Shown: positions 10,199 through 21,985 of the stretch, one piece after another
Layout: each line of letters begins with the position of its first letter
How positions within the stretch are numbered: position 1 is the first letter of the stretch
Source: Dactylonectria macrodidyma
Taxonomy: Eukaryota; Ascomycota; Sordariomycetes; Hypocreales; Nectriaceae
Direction of reading: 5' to 3'
DNA length: 64,000 nt
NCBI GenBank assembly: GCA_020744425.1
Contig: JAGMUV010000001.1
Span: 558,001-622,000, forward strand
Notes under the pieces: model-generated
Told to the model about the DNA's origin: nothing
Databases searched by the model: none
Seen by the model: only the letters and a program-made list of their open reading frames with translations
Made by a program: the position numbers and the translations under genes

Positions 10199-12806
10199 TC
10201 ATACTCTATCCAGATTTTGGGGGCAAATAGGACTAATAGGGTCAAAGTTGAAATCCGCTTCGACAATCGGCTCGTAGCGTCCCGGCTCCAAGCGGATATT
10301 CTTTGCTACGTGCTGCATCTTGGAAAGTCCTCGCCTCACAGTGCCGGACCGTGCCACGTTGGGCTGCGCTTCCGACGGCGGCTCTTGCTCGGGCACTGCT
10401 CCCATTTCCATTTCATCGACCTCTGAACGCTTGAGGAAGATGCGCGGCGGGTGCGGAAGATGGGTCAGGATGAGGACGAGCAAGTAGCAAATGGTGATGG
10501 TAGGTAGTTGCCATGGCGTCAAAAGGAAGTTCGCTGTGTATTCGGCGTTTGTTCCGACAAGAGCCACGAGCCCAAGGCCAATGCCGATGGAGAAGACAAC
10601 AGCCACACGGAACATGTTGAAGAGTGTCCATCCTCTTCTCTTCGAGAGGAGATGCATGAGCATCAGCAGAATCAAAACCAAGCCAGCGCTTAGGAATACG
10701 TAGATGAACTATTCAATATCAGTGACTACTCATTTCAAGCCTCTCGCAATGCACTTACAATGAGTACGAGTCTGTTCGCTGTTGCTCGCACCGCTTCCAA
10801 CTCCACGTTAGCCAGGGTGTTTGACTCTGACTTTGATGACTCGTCATAATCTTTCTCGACAGAGAGGCCAAAGGCTTCGGAAATCGCGTGGACAACAGTA
10901 TTCGATATCTTCGAATATGCTTGGATCCAGATCTGGTAATACTTTGAATCCGTATCCTCCATGTCCTCCAAGTCATCTTCGTCCCAGAAGCTGTCGGGGA
11001 TAGCGAGGATTGTAGTCAATGTTTGGTTGAACGACTTGGCGCTCTCGCCGCCATTGGCGATAGCAGAACCATACCGGTACAGGATTTCCTGCGCTGTATT
11101 GTTTAGTGCCTGCACTACTTTAGAAGTGCTTTCAGATTCCGTCGCCTTCATGGCATTCCTATGGAGGTTCAATTCTGCGCCGCGAAATGACTCTATAGCG
11201 CGCCACCACAAGACCCATTGGCTGCTACCTTCTGCGAGCAGAACCAGGGCAATGTGAAATGGTACATGGAGCAGCGTCCAGAATGTCTGGTTTATAGCGC
11301 CCATGTGACTGTGATGGTGCATCCAGTCGAAGTAGAGTTGAAATATCATGTAAATGATGCCAGCGGCACATGTGATGATTCCAAATTGTGCAGAGGCTGT
11401 CACGCGCGTCAGCATGGTGGGTAATGTTTGACGACATAAATTCTAATCAACTTACACCAACTAGCGGAGGCGTCTTTGAGGTAGGTATACTCAACAATTT
11501 TAGTGATATTCTTAGCAAGAATGATCACGCCTGAATTGGCACGAAAATTATTAACATAAATCACGAGAGCAGGATTCCCGACGGTGCAATATACCTTCTC
11601 CGAGGATTATCAGAGTAAGAAGATTCAGTCGCTCGTTCAAATGAGTCCCCTCGAAGCTGAGGGTCTTGGTGAACGTGGCGTGGATCATGAGGGCGGCCAT
11701 CTCAATCACAGCTATAACATACCAAGCCGTGAACAAACGCCTTTCCGGCATCATGGTCGACATGAGAGCAACAAGCAGGTACGCAATGGCCGGGCCAAGG
11801 TGCAGGGTGATGGCAAAAGTGATGGCATTTCGGCTTCGGCGGTGATGGCGCGCGTGGACGAGGACTGTGGCGTACTGGGCGGCGAGAACGAGCCTAGAAG
11901 CCATGAGACACAATGCTGTAAACGTTAGCCGACTTTATTCTATCCGTATCCAAGATACCCAACAGCTTCAGCTTACACGTAGCTTTGAAGATGGTCTGGA
12001 CAATCTCGTCTCCATCAAAAGAAACACCGGCTACCGCGAACCCGATCATGACAGCCAGGTGACAGGCTCGGGCCATTCGCTCAAGCACACCATCCTGTCC
12101 AAACCGAGCGTCGAAGACGGTTGTGATGAACCATGTGACCCATAGCAGTCTGGGCGGTGATGGACGTCAGCCAAGGCAAAAGACATGCGACTTAGACTTG
12201 AGGAACCTACAGAAAATAGGTGATGAATGATATCAAATTCTTCGTGTCTACGATGGGATGCACGGTTGCAAAGACGTTGAGGTTGGCCACGAACCACAGG
12301 TCATAAAACAGCTATGGAGAATAGGGTCAGTCAAGCTAGGCGCGAGGCAAGGCCTTGGCGATGGGTTCATGGTACCTCCGACGTCGACGCTGCTTCTCTC
12401 TACAGTCCCCATCCCCTGTTAGCAAAGCTCAGGTAAATCCCTACAACGGGATGACGACGTGGCGCACCTTGGTAAACTGCAGGGGAGAATTGTCAAACTC
12501 GCCAGGCTGAGGTTGATTCGACCCATTGTGTTGCTCCCCGTTCTCGTCAATCAGGTGCTTGCCCTCCTCACCCTTGGGCTTCCTCTTGAGGGGATTCTTG
12601 ATGAGATTCAGCTTGGAGCTGGCGAATCGAAACGTGGTCCGAGAGGATCTGAGCATGTAGCCCTTGGGCGTCGTCGTCGCCTCGCTGTCTCCAGCACGGC
12701 TCTCATGGCTGGATCCCGTCATGGCTGGCGTGTGACCCGCCCCAAGGCGCGTCAGTCGAGTTTGATGAGGGTTGAGAAAGAAAGCCAAGAAAAAATCGGA
12801 ACCCAT
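10199..12806 (-). CDS. LtrA-like (low temperature requirement) membrane protein
   Basis: Eight minus-strand exons: 12806-12468, 12399-12376, 12311-12211, 12149-11977, 11915-11595, 11530-11456, 11396-10759 and 10708-10199 (726 aa). All introns are GT...AG and in phase. About 110 N-terminal residues are hydrophilic. The LtrA fold begins at SELFYDLWFVANL, where FYDL/FVA is the family hallmark, and continues through LLWVTWF, VMIGFAVAG, YATVLVHARHH, HLGPAIAYLL and LNLLTLIILGEG. Roughly eight to ten membrane segments are present, with a 200-residue soluble insert and two or three more segments near the C-terminus. Bacterial LtrA was named for growth at low temperature, and the fungal relatives have no settled role. 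The second exon is only 24 nt and encodes REAASTSE at the domain entrance. ATG 12722 is an alternative start. Confidence 0.88.
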
Positions 12807-15492
12807 GAACGAGGCACGACACGAAGAAACGGGGTCAAATAGGTTTCGACGGCCAGAACTGGTCTCAGCTTCTTTTTTCTACCGACTCGTGTCACGCTAG
12901 AGCAACAGCTCCCAACCCTAGTTATGCGGGAGACTGCATGCTGCGTCCCGCTAACGATGCCAGCCCTCCCAGCCCTGTTCCAGCCCTTCTTCAGCCCTTT
13001 TCTGTGTCCGGGGACGACAAAGCGTCGAGCAAAACTACAGCTTAAGCGTGAATCGGAGCAAGCCATCTGGGTGGAGAGATTATGCTAACTTAGCGTGGTG
13101 GATAGAGGCCTGGGTCTAGATCCATTGAGGCCCAGCAAATCCCCAGCCTGCACGTACTTGACCCCCCTGGTAGCCAGCAAGTCGGATCTCGTCTTTTAAC
13201 TGGTGGAGCGTATTGCAGGAAGCCCAAAATGCACCTTAGCCCGGGTGCGACCCCAGCCTAGTGCCAGACGGCTTATGCTTACCGGTAATCGTAACATGTA
13301 TGCTTCGTGGCCTCTGCCGGCACTGACCCTTTTTCGGGAAAGACGGCAATCTGCCTGCCAGGACGAGAGTACACACCGACATCCAAACGGCTCACGACAG
13401 GGCGGTTTGGCATCGCACGACCCTGCACTCCTAAATTAAAACGCGTCATCAACGGCTTCGCCGCTTTCTGTATCAAGACCGACGCACAATGCTGGTAGAG
13501 AACATAAGCAAAAGGTGGAAAAGGGACTTTGGCCGTTGACTGTATGAGTAAACGAAAAATAAACAGCTCATTCTTTTCTCGTTACTGCAAGTAAGCTAGG
13601 TAGTGCAAGGTTTGGCGTGGCGTCTCGATGTTGCTGGCAGACTAGACCCCGCGTGTTTCCTTGCAGATTGCGGAGTGACCTGTGGCTTTCTCGCTCATCA
13701 GGATTTGGATTCAGCTGCAGAGTGGGAAATACAGCCAAACTAGGCCGGGCTATGGCTGGCGTATTTTTGGAAATGAGGCGCTTTTGTCTCCATCGCCGAT
13801 ACGCGGGAGCACCGACGGCATAGTGTATGTGGCTTGCGCAGTTGGCATGTCAGCTAAGCCGCCCTCCGTCTGTCCGTAAATAACATGGACCGTCTCGATT
13901 CTGTCAATGGGCGTCCATGATGGCCGTGCCTGACCCCTATTCTCAGTACGAAGTATGCGCGCCTCAGCGCTGCCTTCTCCACCCACACGAGAGAAATCTC
14001 CGTTTTTCAGGGGGAATACGGGGTCCCAAAAACCTTGGACTAAAAGCTAGTCAATGATCGACGTGTATTACTAATAAGGAATACTATTCTTCTACGGGTA
14101 TCACAAAACACAGTCACCTAGGCTGTACATAGTAGTTGCAGAGTCCAGTGTCTTGACTCTGCCTGCTCTCAGCCCGAATGCATCATCCATCGTCTCCGTG
14201 TGGCTTATATGACTTAAATCACTGACACTTGATTCGAGCATTTCTTGTCTAGTCGGCTATATGTTGCAGCAACCATGAAACATCGGCATAGAGCACCCTT
14301 CAAGACGACTCCACTTGCTCGATGCATCTGCGCCTTGTTGGGAGCGATCTATTTCGCATCTTGGCTCACCATGGTCTAATACGTTGGTAGAATTTGACAG
14401 AATTACCAGATTCTGAAATAGGCTTGCTGGTATCTCGATCGACTACAGGCACTTCGCCAATCCCATTGTGTGCAAAGCAAGCTCCAAATGTAGTGTGCAG
14501 TTGTGTTTCGTGCCTCAAGCTCTCAGACTTTTCAAGTCATCCTGACACAGTGGCAACCCTCAGCCTTGTTGCTGTGCTTGTGCCAGTAGGATGACTATCA
14601 AGGATCTCTACGATGACTCGAATTGCTTTGATGTCCATGTGAGCTTCCATATCTCAAGCACGGATTCCAGACATATCTGACAGCTTGTGAATCCTCTCGC
14701 TTATCGCAACACCTGAGGTGGCTGGACTCCAAGACAACGAGACTTCCCAATGTCAACCGTCCCACCATTGTCTTTGCTGCGGCGTAACGCGCAAGAGCAC
14801 ATTCGACGCCTGCGCCCCGCGATCATTAGCAGGCACAGGCAGAGACTGGATTCTGGGCCCATCAGCTGGCAACAAATTCTTCGTCAAGGCGCTCGCCGGG
14901 TTTGCCGTTTTTCCTGTCAACTCCGGCCGCCTAATTTTGAATAGACAATGAATTCCTCCTTGCAAGTACCTTACTAGTAGGCAGATGATCACCAATTTTT
15001 CAATTATGCATCTTGTGATGACGGATCAAGTCTTCTTAATAAACGAAATCCACAGGGAGCCAGTTGCTATCCTTCCTGTCACACGTCGCAAGCAATGCTG
15101 CATCGGTCATCGCGCCTTGGTGTAAACGTCGTGCAGTCTGTTGTGCGTATTTTTCGCCTTTGGGTCTTAACCACAGCCAAGGAGCCAGAGCATAGAGGAA
15201 ATGAGTGTCACATATCACCAATAAGGTCTCACAATACAATCTGACAGGGACCGAATCACAGTGGCTGGGTATGATGCTTACTCGCTATTCGCAACCCCCA
15301 AAACTCACCTACCCTAGAGCATCGCCCAATCGCCCTGCCGCTTTCGGTAAGAGTCGCCGACCCCGCACGTGGGGAAGAGCCGATGGTTGCCCCAGCCAGT
15401 CATTCTCAGCTTGTTCCACTCTTGGCCGACTCTTTGCAGCCTCTCTTCTGGCTATGCTCCATGGCCTGGTGTCACAAACATTGTAACAGACC
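12807..15492. other. 2.7-kb intergenic, no gene seen
   Basis: Both strands carry only short frames (under 105 codons) without motifs, splice support or coding-like composition. The sequence is mixed and without large repeats. It holds the promoters of the LtrA-like gene and probably of the Zn2Cys6 gene. Confidence 0.45.
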
Positions 15493-17558
15493 ATGCCTTC
15501 GCTGAAAAACCCCTGTACGGAATGCAAAGGTACGCAGCGGGAACCCTTTTTGAAGCGCGGGACGGTCACCGACTAACCTGTCTCTAGGAAAACATCTTAA
15601 ATGTACGTCGGTGAATCGAACCCGCCCGCGAGCGAATGGGAATAGACCTGGGAGACGGCTGACATATCCTGCTTGTTGAACAAACGGCGTAGGCGATGAA
15701 GATGCTCTGCAGTGTGATCGATGTCGCACCAAGGGGTTACGATGTGTTCGCCCAGGCAGAAAGCGACCATTCCGTCATGGGTCTTCAGCCAAGTATGACG
15801 CTCAGTTTCTTGATACTCAAAGTTGGGTGAATAGCAATGCTAGAGAGTGTAAGTTCGCGTCGTGAGAAGACGCCGTGTTGCGATTCAAAGTTGATAGGAG
15901 ATCAGTTCGGCTTCATACAAATCCTCAGGGCCCGGCGCAAAGGATTGCCCCTGAATCTGAGTCAAATCTGGGTAAAAGTCGACGTGCCGATGTCCACATG
16001 GATGTTGATAGATCAGCTATCGAACCGAAACCTGCATCTCCACAGACTATCAACAGCGCAACAGCTCTATCCCCATCGATTTCTGATGCCACAGGCCCCT
16101 CTCCTCTACCGCTACAACACTCACTTTCAGAAAACGCATCAGTCTACCCCAATGTACTTTCTCCTTCGCTACCCGCGCTGTCGCAGCAAGGGCCTTCCTG
16201 GGGCGGGCTGCTGAATGAGTTCGAAACGCATCGAGAGAGGGACCGAACCCAGGACGTCGTCCAGGAAGCCTGTTTGCTGCGATACTACGTCAACGAGCTG
16301 GCACACTGGGTAAGCCCCTAAGCGATAGCTTTGAACCATCCCACTCACCATTCCAAGTTTGACATTTGCGATCCTCGAAGCCGCTTCCGATTCCTCGTTC
16401 CCGAACGCGCAAGGAAATACCAACCCTTACGCTTCGCCATCTTCGCCGTCGCAGCTCGCCACCTCTGCCGCCTCCCAGAACTCAAGACGCCCAAAGGAAT
16501 CGTGTATCACGGCCAGCTGCTCCCGAACCTGACGCCCAACACGGCCGTCGAATACATGCTCAAGTGCATCCCCGTGCTCAAGGAGTTCCACGCGACGCGC
16601 GACGAGGAGACGCGCGAGCTGATTGTCACGACGGCCGTGATTCTCCGCCAGTTTGAGGAGATGGAAGACGAGGAGGATGAGGAGAGCGGCCTGGACAACC
16701 CCGGTGGCGGAGACTACAACAGCACGCCGATTTACGGCAGGGTCAATTTCCTCGCCATCCTCAACGCGGTGCTCCGGAGCTCGAATTCGGCTGATCTTGT
16801 CCAACGCCTGGATCTCTTGAATGCCTCGTATTGGATCGCCTTACGACAAGAGGTGTATTTTGCGCTCCGAAAAGGCTACGCTCCGCAGATGGTCGAGCCT
16901 CCGGTAGAGTGGGCAGATATCTCTCCGGAAAACAAGCTGGTGATCCATGCTAGCCAGGTTGCCAAGTGGCGCTTCGACGATCGGTCGGAAACCGAGTGGC
17001 GTGGGTCAAGCATCTGTCATTTATCCATAAGATATGGTGGCTAACATATCGCAGAAAGATTGAAGCAGCAAGAAAAGTACCTTTATCAACACGTCGTCGA
17101 CGGACTGTCTCCGATCCTTTCTCTGCCTCCAGACAAAGCCAAAGGCGAAGTCTTCCCTGCGATCTGGTACTCGTCGACCATGGCGCTCACGGGTATGCAG
17201 CACCTCATGGTAGCCAAGATGATCCTGACAGCCGAGTCGCCGTTCCTCGGGTACGACACATCCCAACCTGCGGGTCAGCCATTGCAAACTAACTTATAAA
17301 AGGAGAGACGCCCCAGATGCGCGATTGGCCTACCGAGAAGCAGAAGGCGAAGTCCGATCGCTCGTCCTCGACGTCTGCGGCATCGCCTTGCAGCACCCCG
17401 GGACGCCGCCGGCCATGGTCAATGCCGCGCTGGGGATACAGCTGTACGGCAGCTACTTTACCGATCCGTGGGATAGGGAGGCTCTGAAGGGGATCGTGCA
17501 GCGGTTCAAGGAGAAGCGGGCTTGGCCGGTTCCCAAAGCGTTGCAATTGTTTAAATAG
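15493..17558 (+). CDS. Zn2Cys6 fungal transcription factor
   Basis: Seven exons: 15493-15529, 15588-15602, 15693-15848, 15891-16309, 16358-17000, 17055-17250 and 17303-17558 (573 aa). The zinc cluster is at the extreme N-terminus: C8, C11, C18, C25, C28, C35, spacing CX2CX6CX6CX2CX6C with the typical GKHLKC core. It is split over three exons, the middle one 15 nt, so unspliced reading hides it. A basic linker (RPGRKRPFRHGSSAKYD) and a Ser/Pro-rich disordered stretch follow. A helical regulatory region starts near HRERDRTQDVVQEACLLRYY and resembles the fungal_trans_2 type of arginine-catabolism-like regulators. An acidic loop (EEMEDEEDEESGLD) interrupts it. It is a nuclear DNA-binding regulator with targets unknown. 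The 42-nt intron at 15849-15890 is the least certain junction. Confidence 0.87.
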
Positions 17559-18195
17559 GGGGCCAACTGTGGCTCAGAAAGGGAGCAGACGCTGGATGTT
17601 GTATATATAGATCACATCGTAATCTACATAGCCAATACTGACTATATAATTCTTCCAAACTTTCCTAAATCAGCGACTGATAGGTATCCCCAACTTCGTA
17701 TTGGTGGGTGTGGAATCGTATATCTTGTCTCTCGCTCTTGGACGCGGGAAGAATCTCCCAACCGGTAAATTCAGAGCCACTTTTATTATTCCATTGCACA
17801 GCTGATCAAGTCGTTGGATGCAAATCATCAATAAGGCTTTTCAGACTGGTCATGCTCGCAAGGCATGAGGGATACATTCGGGGGTAGATACTATGTCTGG
17901 TTAGATTCTTCTCCACATCTTCCCCGCATACTCAGGATATTTTCCTCTCTGGGCAGCTACCGACGAAGCCTGCCGGTTGCTGGTAGTTTGACGGTGTAAA
18001 CTACTTAACAAGGCAATCTTGACAACTGTGAGTAGGTCATTATTACTCGATTCTACAGGCATCACCGGGGACGTGACAGCAAACGTTTAACTTCCGTCCT
18101 TCGTGAGAATTCTCAGCAAGAATGAGTAGAAGGAAACGATTTAGGAAACTGCCATTTTTGTTCATCTCTGCGGGTCAATTCAGGCGTACAAGTGG
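17559..18195. other. Intergenic, no gene seen
   Basis: Contains the 3' end of the Zn2Cys6 gene (AT-rich, TATATATAG near 17602) and the upstream region of the dehydrogenase. No other feature is supported. Confidence 0.4.
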
Positions 18196-18202
18196 TATAT
18201 AA
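18196..18202 (+). promoter_or_regulatory. TATA box of the dehydrogenase gene
   Basis: TATATAA lies 99 bases upstream of the ATG at 18301, with a CT-rich leader between them. Confidence 0.5.
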
Positions 18203-18300
18203 CCTGCCGCAGTGATCCCTTGGGAAATGTGAATCTTCATCAACAGTCTCGACCACATCTTCTCTATTTAACATCTCCCAACTTGCTCAACTTCGCAATC

Positions 18301-19466
18301 ATGTCTCAACCTCTTAACATTGCAGTCGTCGGCCTCGGCCGCATGGTACACACTCAGAATCCCCTCGTCTAACAGCCAAGTCTGATCGAAACGCAATAGG
18401 GAGTCCGCCACGTCAAAACTCTGCTCTACCGCGTCCCCCATGCTCGAGTCGTCGCCGTGTGCAGCAACACGGAGCACGAAGTCGAGTGGGCGCGGGCCAA
18501 CGAAGAGTACAAAACGTTTGGCATCGCCGTCTACACCAGCTACGACGAGATGCTGGATCACCCGGGCCTTCAGGCCGTTTGGGTCTCGACCAGCACCGAT
18601 GTCCACGCCAGCCAGTCGCTTGCGGCCATCGCCAAGGACTTGCATGTCTTGTGCGAGAAGCCTCTGAGTACGGATATGGAAGAAGTATGGGGTTTTCCCA
18701 GTTTTTACAAAACAATCCCTCGTTTACTTACAGTTGACAGGCCCAAGCTGTGGTTGATGCTGCCGCCAAGAAGCCTCACCTCAAAGTCATGGCTGGATTC
18801 TCGCGGCGCTTCGACGCCTCGTACCGCGACGCAGCCGTCAAGATCATAGGCCAAAAGGCTATCGGTGAGCCCTTCATGGTACGCTCTAACACGTGCGATC
18901 TACGTGACGAGACGGGCTTCTTCGTACGCTACGCGGCCCGAAACGGCGGCATCTTTGTCGACTGCGCCATCCACGACATTGACCTGTCGCTCTGGTACCT
19001 AAACGACCCAATTCCCAAGGCCTGCTGGGCCGTCGGCACGCTTCAGCACCACCCAGAGCTCGCGGCTCTCAACGACGTCGACAACGCCGTCGGAGTAGTC
19101 GAGTTTTATGGCGGCAAAATCGCCTACTTCTACTGCTCGCGCACACAAGCCCACGGCCACGACGTGTGCACGGAAGTCACAGGCAAAGCGGGCAAGATCT
19201 CCGTCAACGTGGTCCCACGGGCCAACAACGTGGTGATTGCGGACGGACTGGGCGTGCGGCACGAGGTGCAGCCCGAGTACTGGCAGCGGTTCGAGGACGC
19301 CTTTGCGCTCGAGGCCAACGAGTTTGCCGACTGCGTGCTCAATGACAAACCTGTGCCGCTGCCCATGGAGGGAGGATTGAGAGTGATGAAGATTGGACGA
19401 GCGTTGCAGCATGCTCTACTTACCGGCGAGGTTGTCAAGTTTGATGAGAAGGGTGAGCAACTTTGA
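18301..19466 (+). CDS. Gfo/Idh/MocA NAD(P)-dependent dehydrogenase
   Basis: Three exons, 18301-18345, 18400-18684 and 18741-19466 (351 aa), all junctions in phase 0. Residues 7-20 hold the Rossmann motif (IAVVGLGRMGVRH), interrupted by the first intron after Met15. CEKP at 100-103 is the family's substrate/cofactor lysine motif. Residues 179-189 (GGIFVDCAIHDID) carry the D184/H188/D189 set seen in myo-inositol dehydrogenase-like members. Length and layout match soluble sugar or inositol dehydrogenases, probably cytosolic. The exact substrate cannot be read from sequence. It is the nearest gene downstream of the Zn2Cys6 regulator on the same strand, so co-regulation is possible but not shown. 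Confidence 0.9.
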
Positions 19467-20337
19467 GGGATAACTAGCTATCAGTCATTTTGTCTATAAT
19501 GAGTATACAACATCTATGAAACGGGTACATTTGAAGCAAGACGTTGTGCTTGATGTTTGTCTCTTGTGTGTGACAATGGTCTATTACGATCTTATCCCTT
19601 CTGTAAGCTTTAGTAGGACCCGGTGTCTGTCAAAAAAACAGATGCGACAATTGAACGTGAGTCTCGCAAATGGGATCAAGGTTAGTGCCTCGGTCAATCC
19701 CCGGATACTTCGACTATCGCACCGCATAATGGGCTGAGACAATTATCGGGCGTTGCCGGGATGGCCTTGTTATGTTGTGTTATGAAAGCCGTGGTAATTA
19801 CGAGCAATGAGTGGTTTCATGACTAGGTACGCAAAGTCTGTGAGATTGGCGCAACCGAACATGATGTGATACCTCGGATATATCACTTGCATAAAGACGT
19901 ACTCTTTTGCATTGCCTGTATAAATCCCCAATCCATGCACTAACCATCCAGCCACCCTGAACCGATAGAGAGGGGAATCCCAGATCACTTGTGGAGAAGA
20001 CACGCCATCGGAACAACTTTTATCCATGCAAGACCGCCCGCACCAAGGCCACCAGGGCAAAGCCGGGAACTAAATTGGCCTACGAGCCGGGGTCGAAACG
20101 GATAACGAATCGAGAGCACACGACGGGTTGGAGGGGTAAAAACGCTGGGAGGGGCTGGGTGCCGTTTTGGTGGAGAGTGGCAGGTGGATGGGTGTGTGTG
20201 GTTTTGCTCTTCACAGCTCTCTTCCCCCAGCCTCGCAGGTCTCTTTTTTTCTTCTCAACCGCCTCAGCCTCATACACGCTCTCTTTTGCGTCTCCACGTT
20301 CAGCCTCACTCACCCTTCCCTCCAGCTCCTTTCCACA
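19467..20337. other. Intergenic, no gene seen
   Basis: Short frames only. The last 120 bases are pyrimidine-rich (CTCTTTTTTTCTTCTC and following), which is the probable 5' leader of the gene at 20338. Confidence 0.4.
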
Positions 20338-21080
20338 ATGGGCATCATCGGCAAGACCGTCTTCACAGCGCTGCTCGGCACCTCGACGGCGGCGGCGTAC
20401 CTGGCGGCCAAGAACCCCGTCATCTCGCCGCTGCCGCCGTCGGACCCCATCTGGTCGGCGCGCCTCTACAAGCGAGGCAATCCGAACCGCAACCCGGCGA
20501 CTCAGGATGTTGTCATTCGCCGCATCCCCATCGACAAGATCCGCCCGGAGTTGCTGGAGAAGAATGGCGATTTGACCCTCGAGTTCTGCCGCGGCGTGTG
20601 GAGCGGTCTGGGTACTTGAAGCTCCATTCACGTGTTTTATACCCTCATGTTGTCGACTGACAGTTTCTCTCTTCCCCAGGCTTCACCGTTCAGCAAAAAT
20701 ACCTCGAGTACAAGTGGAGATCGCCCGAGACGGAGGACCAGCTCTGGACCACCGAGCAGCTCGCCGAGAGCACGTACGAAAAGGGCACCAAGTTCACCGA
20801 CCACTTCGAGATCGTCGAGAAGACGGCCTCCCAAATCACGGTCCGCTGCGGCGACTCGCCCCGAAACCAGGGCCCGCGCGCCTCGGACGGCCTCTTCGTC
20901 ATCAGCACCAGTGTCGACCAGGCCCACGGCGAGGTCGAGCTGCGCCTCAAGAGCTGCCTCTTCCACAGCGAGGGCAAATTCACCGGCAACAAGGGCCCCA
21001 TGCCCGGCTGGATGGAGGAGCTGCACCAGTGGTATGCGCGCATCTGGTCCGAGACGGCCGCTCGCAGACTGCTCAAGTAA
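20338..21080 (+). CDS. Conserved fungal protein with N-terminal anchor, function unknown
   Basis: Two exons, 20338-20611 and 20680-21080, with a 68-nt intron ending CTTCCCCAG, give 224 aa. Residues 3-22 are hydrophobic (IIGKTVFTALLGTSTAAAYL) and look like a signal anchor or mitochondrial/ER membrane segment. The body is compact and well ordered, with TVQQKYLEYKWRSPETEDQLWT, HFEIVEKTASQITVRCGDSP and GPMPGWMEELHQWYARIW. The alternating strand pattern could suit a lipid-binding SRPBCC-type fold, which is only a guess. The strong codon bias (third position C/G) and clean splice sites make it a real gene. The family is not recognised by name. Confidence 0.75.
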
Positions 21081-21791
21081 CGATCCAAACGCCGTTCATG
21101 ATCATGTCACGCCATGCCATCTGGTCTGCTTGTCCTTTTTATGCGCGTCTGGGAGAACTGTTTACAAGGAAGATGGTGTATCAGCAATTGATTTATGCAG
21201 AGCCTTATTTATTCACGAGACGTCAAGAAGATACGAATCAAAAATCTCCAAACAACAATGGTCTCTTTACCGAGTCGCTACAACGCGTGAGGCTTCATGA
21301 CATGGTGTGATAAACCGCTCAGGCCTGCCTTATCGCATCAATCTCCAGATTGATAGTGGCAAACATTACCACCGCTCCCATGGATTTGTCTGTCAACAGA
21401 CTCAGTCACGCGACCCTAAACTTCCGATGTTCAGTCTACTCACACGATAGAGGGGGGAAAGTGCTTGTGCTAACTATACATTAAACGCGTAGACCAGGTA
21501 AAAGACATGTGCCTTTGTGTAGTGTCCTGGGATTCTGACGTGAAGCTCGTCAACTCATTTGCCGTAAGAGAGACCAAGCTGGAGAGCTTGGGTCCATCCG
21601 ACTTTGGAGACGTACCACGAGAAATGTGACGGACAAGTAGCGATGAGGATAGTCGGGTTTAGTAATAGATGCGACTAGCCTAAAGAAAATAAGCTTGGAA
21701 GAATGGATATGAAGGAATGAAGATGAAATGATATTTGAGAGTGTGAGATAGAAGACATGAGCATGAAGCAGCATCATGACAACGGTGCTAG
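21081..21791. other. Intergenic up to the transposon
   Basis: Short frames only. The sequence contained the original ARP6 upstream region before the MULE inserted at its right edge. Confidence 0.4.
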
Positions 21792-21800
21792 CTAAGAGCT
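21792..21800 (+). repeat. 9-bp target site duplication, left copy
   Basis: CTAAGAGCT abuts the left TIR and is repeated exactly at 26271-26279 after the right TIR. Nine base pairs is the standard duplication length for Mutator-type transposases. Confidence 0.95.
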
Positions 21801-21894
21801 GGGGGCTCATACAGGCACAGCTAGCTGTGCCAATAAGACCACGTGACTTTTTGCACAGCTAGCTGTGCAAATAAGATCTGTTATGTAAGCCCGA
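21801..21894 (+). repeat. Left terminal inverted repeat of the MULE (94 bp)
   Basis: Starts GGGGGCTCATACAGG and ends TGTAAGCCCGA. It is the exact inverse of 26177-26270. It holds an 18-bp perfect palindrome at 21814-21831 (GGCACAGCTAGCTGTGCC), CACGTG at 21840-21845, and a 20-bp perfect palindrome at 21851-21870 (TTGCACAGCTAGCTGTGCAA). The shared 16-bp core is likely a dimeric protein's site. Confidence 0.95.
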
Positions 21895-21985
21895 AAAGGG
21901 GTAATACCGCAAATTGGCCCTTCAATTCAACAGTCAACGGCTTCTTCAGCATCAATTCAACTTGCCGCGCCTTTCTTCTGCTACA

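Noticed and set aside
15608..15632. B-box-like GGTTCGATTC on the minus strand
   Set aside because: It lies within an intron of the Zn2Cys6 gene and has no A-box or foldable cloverleaf.
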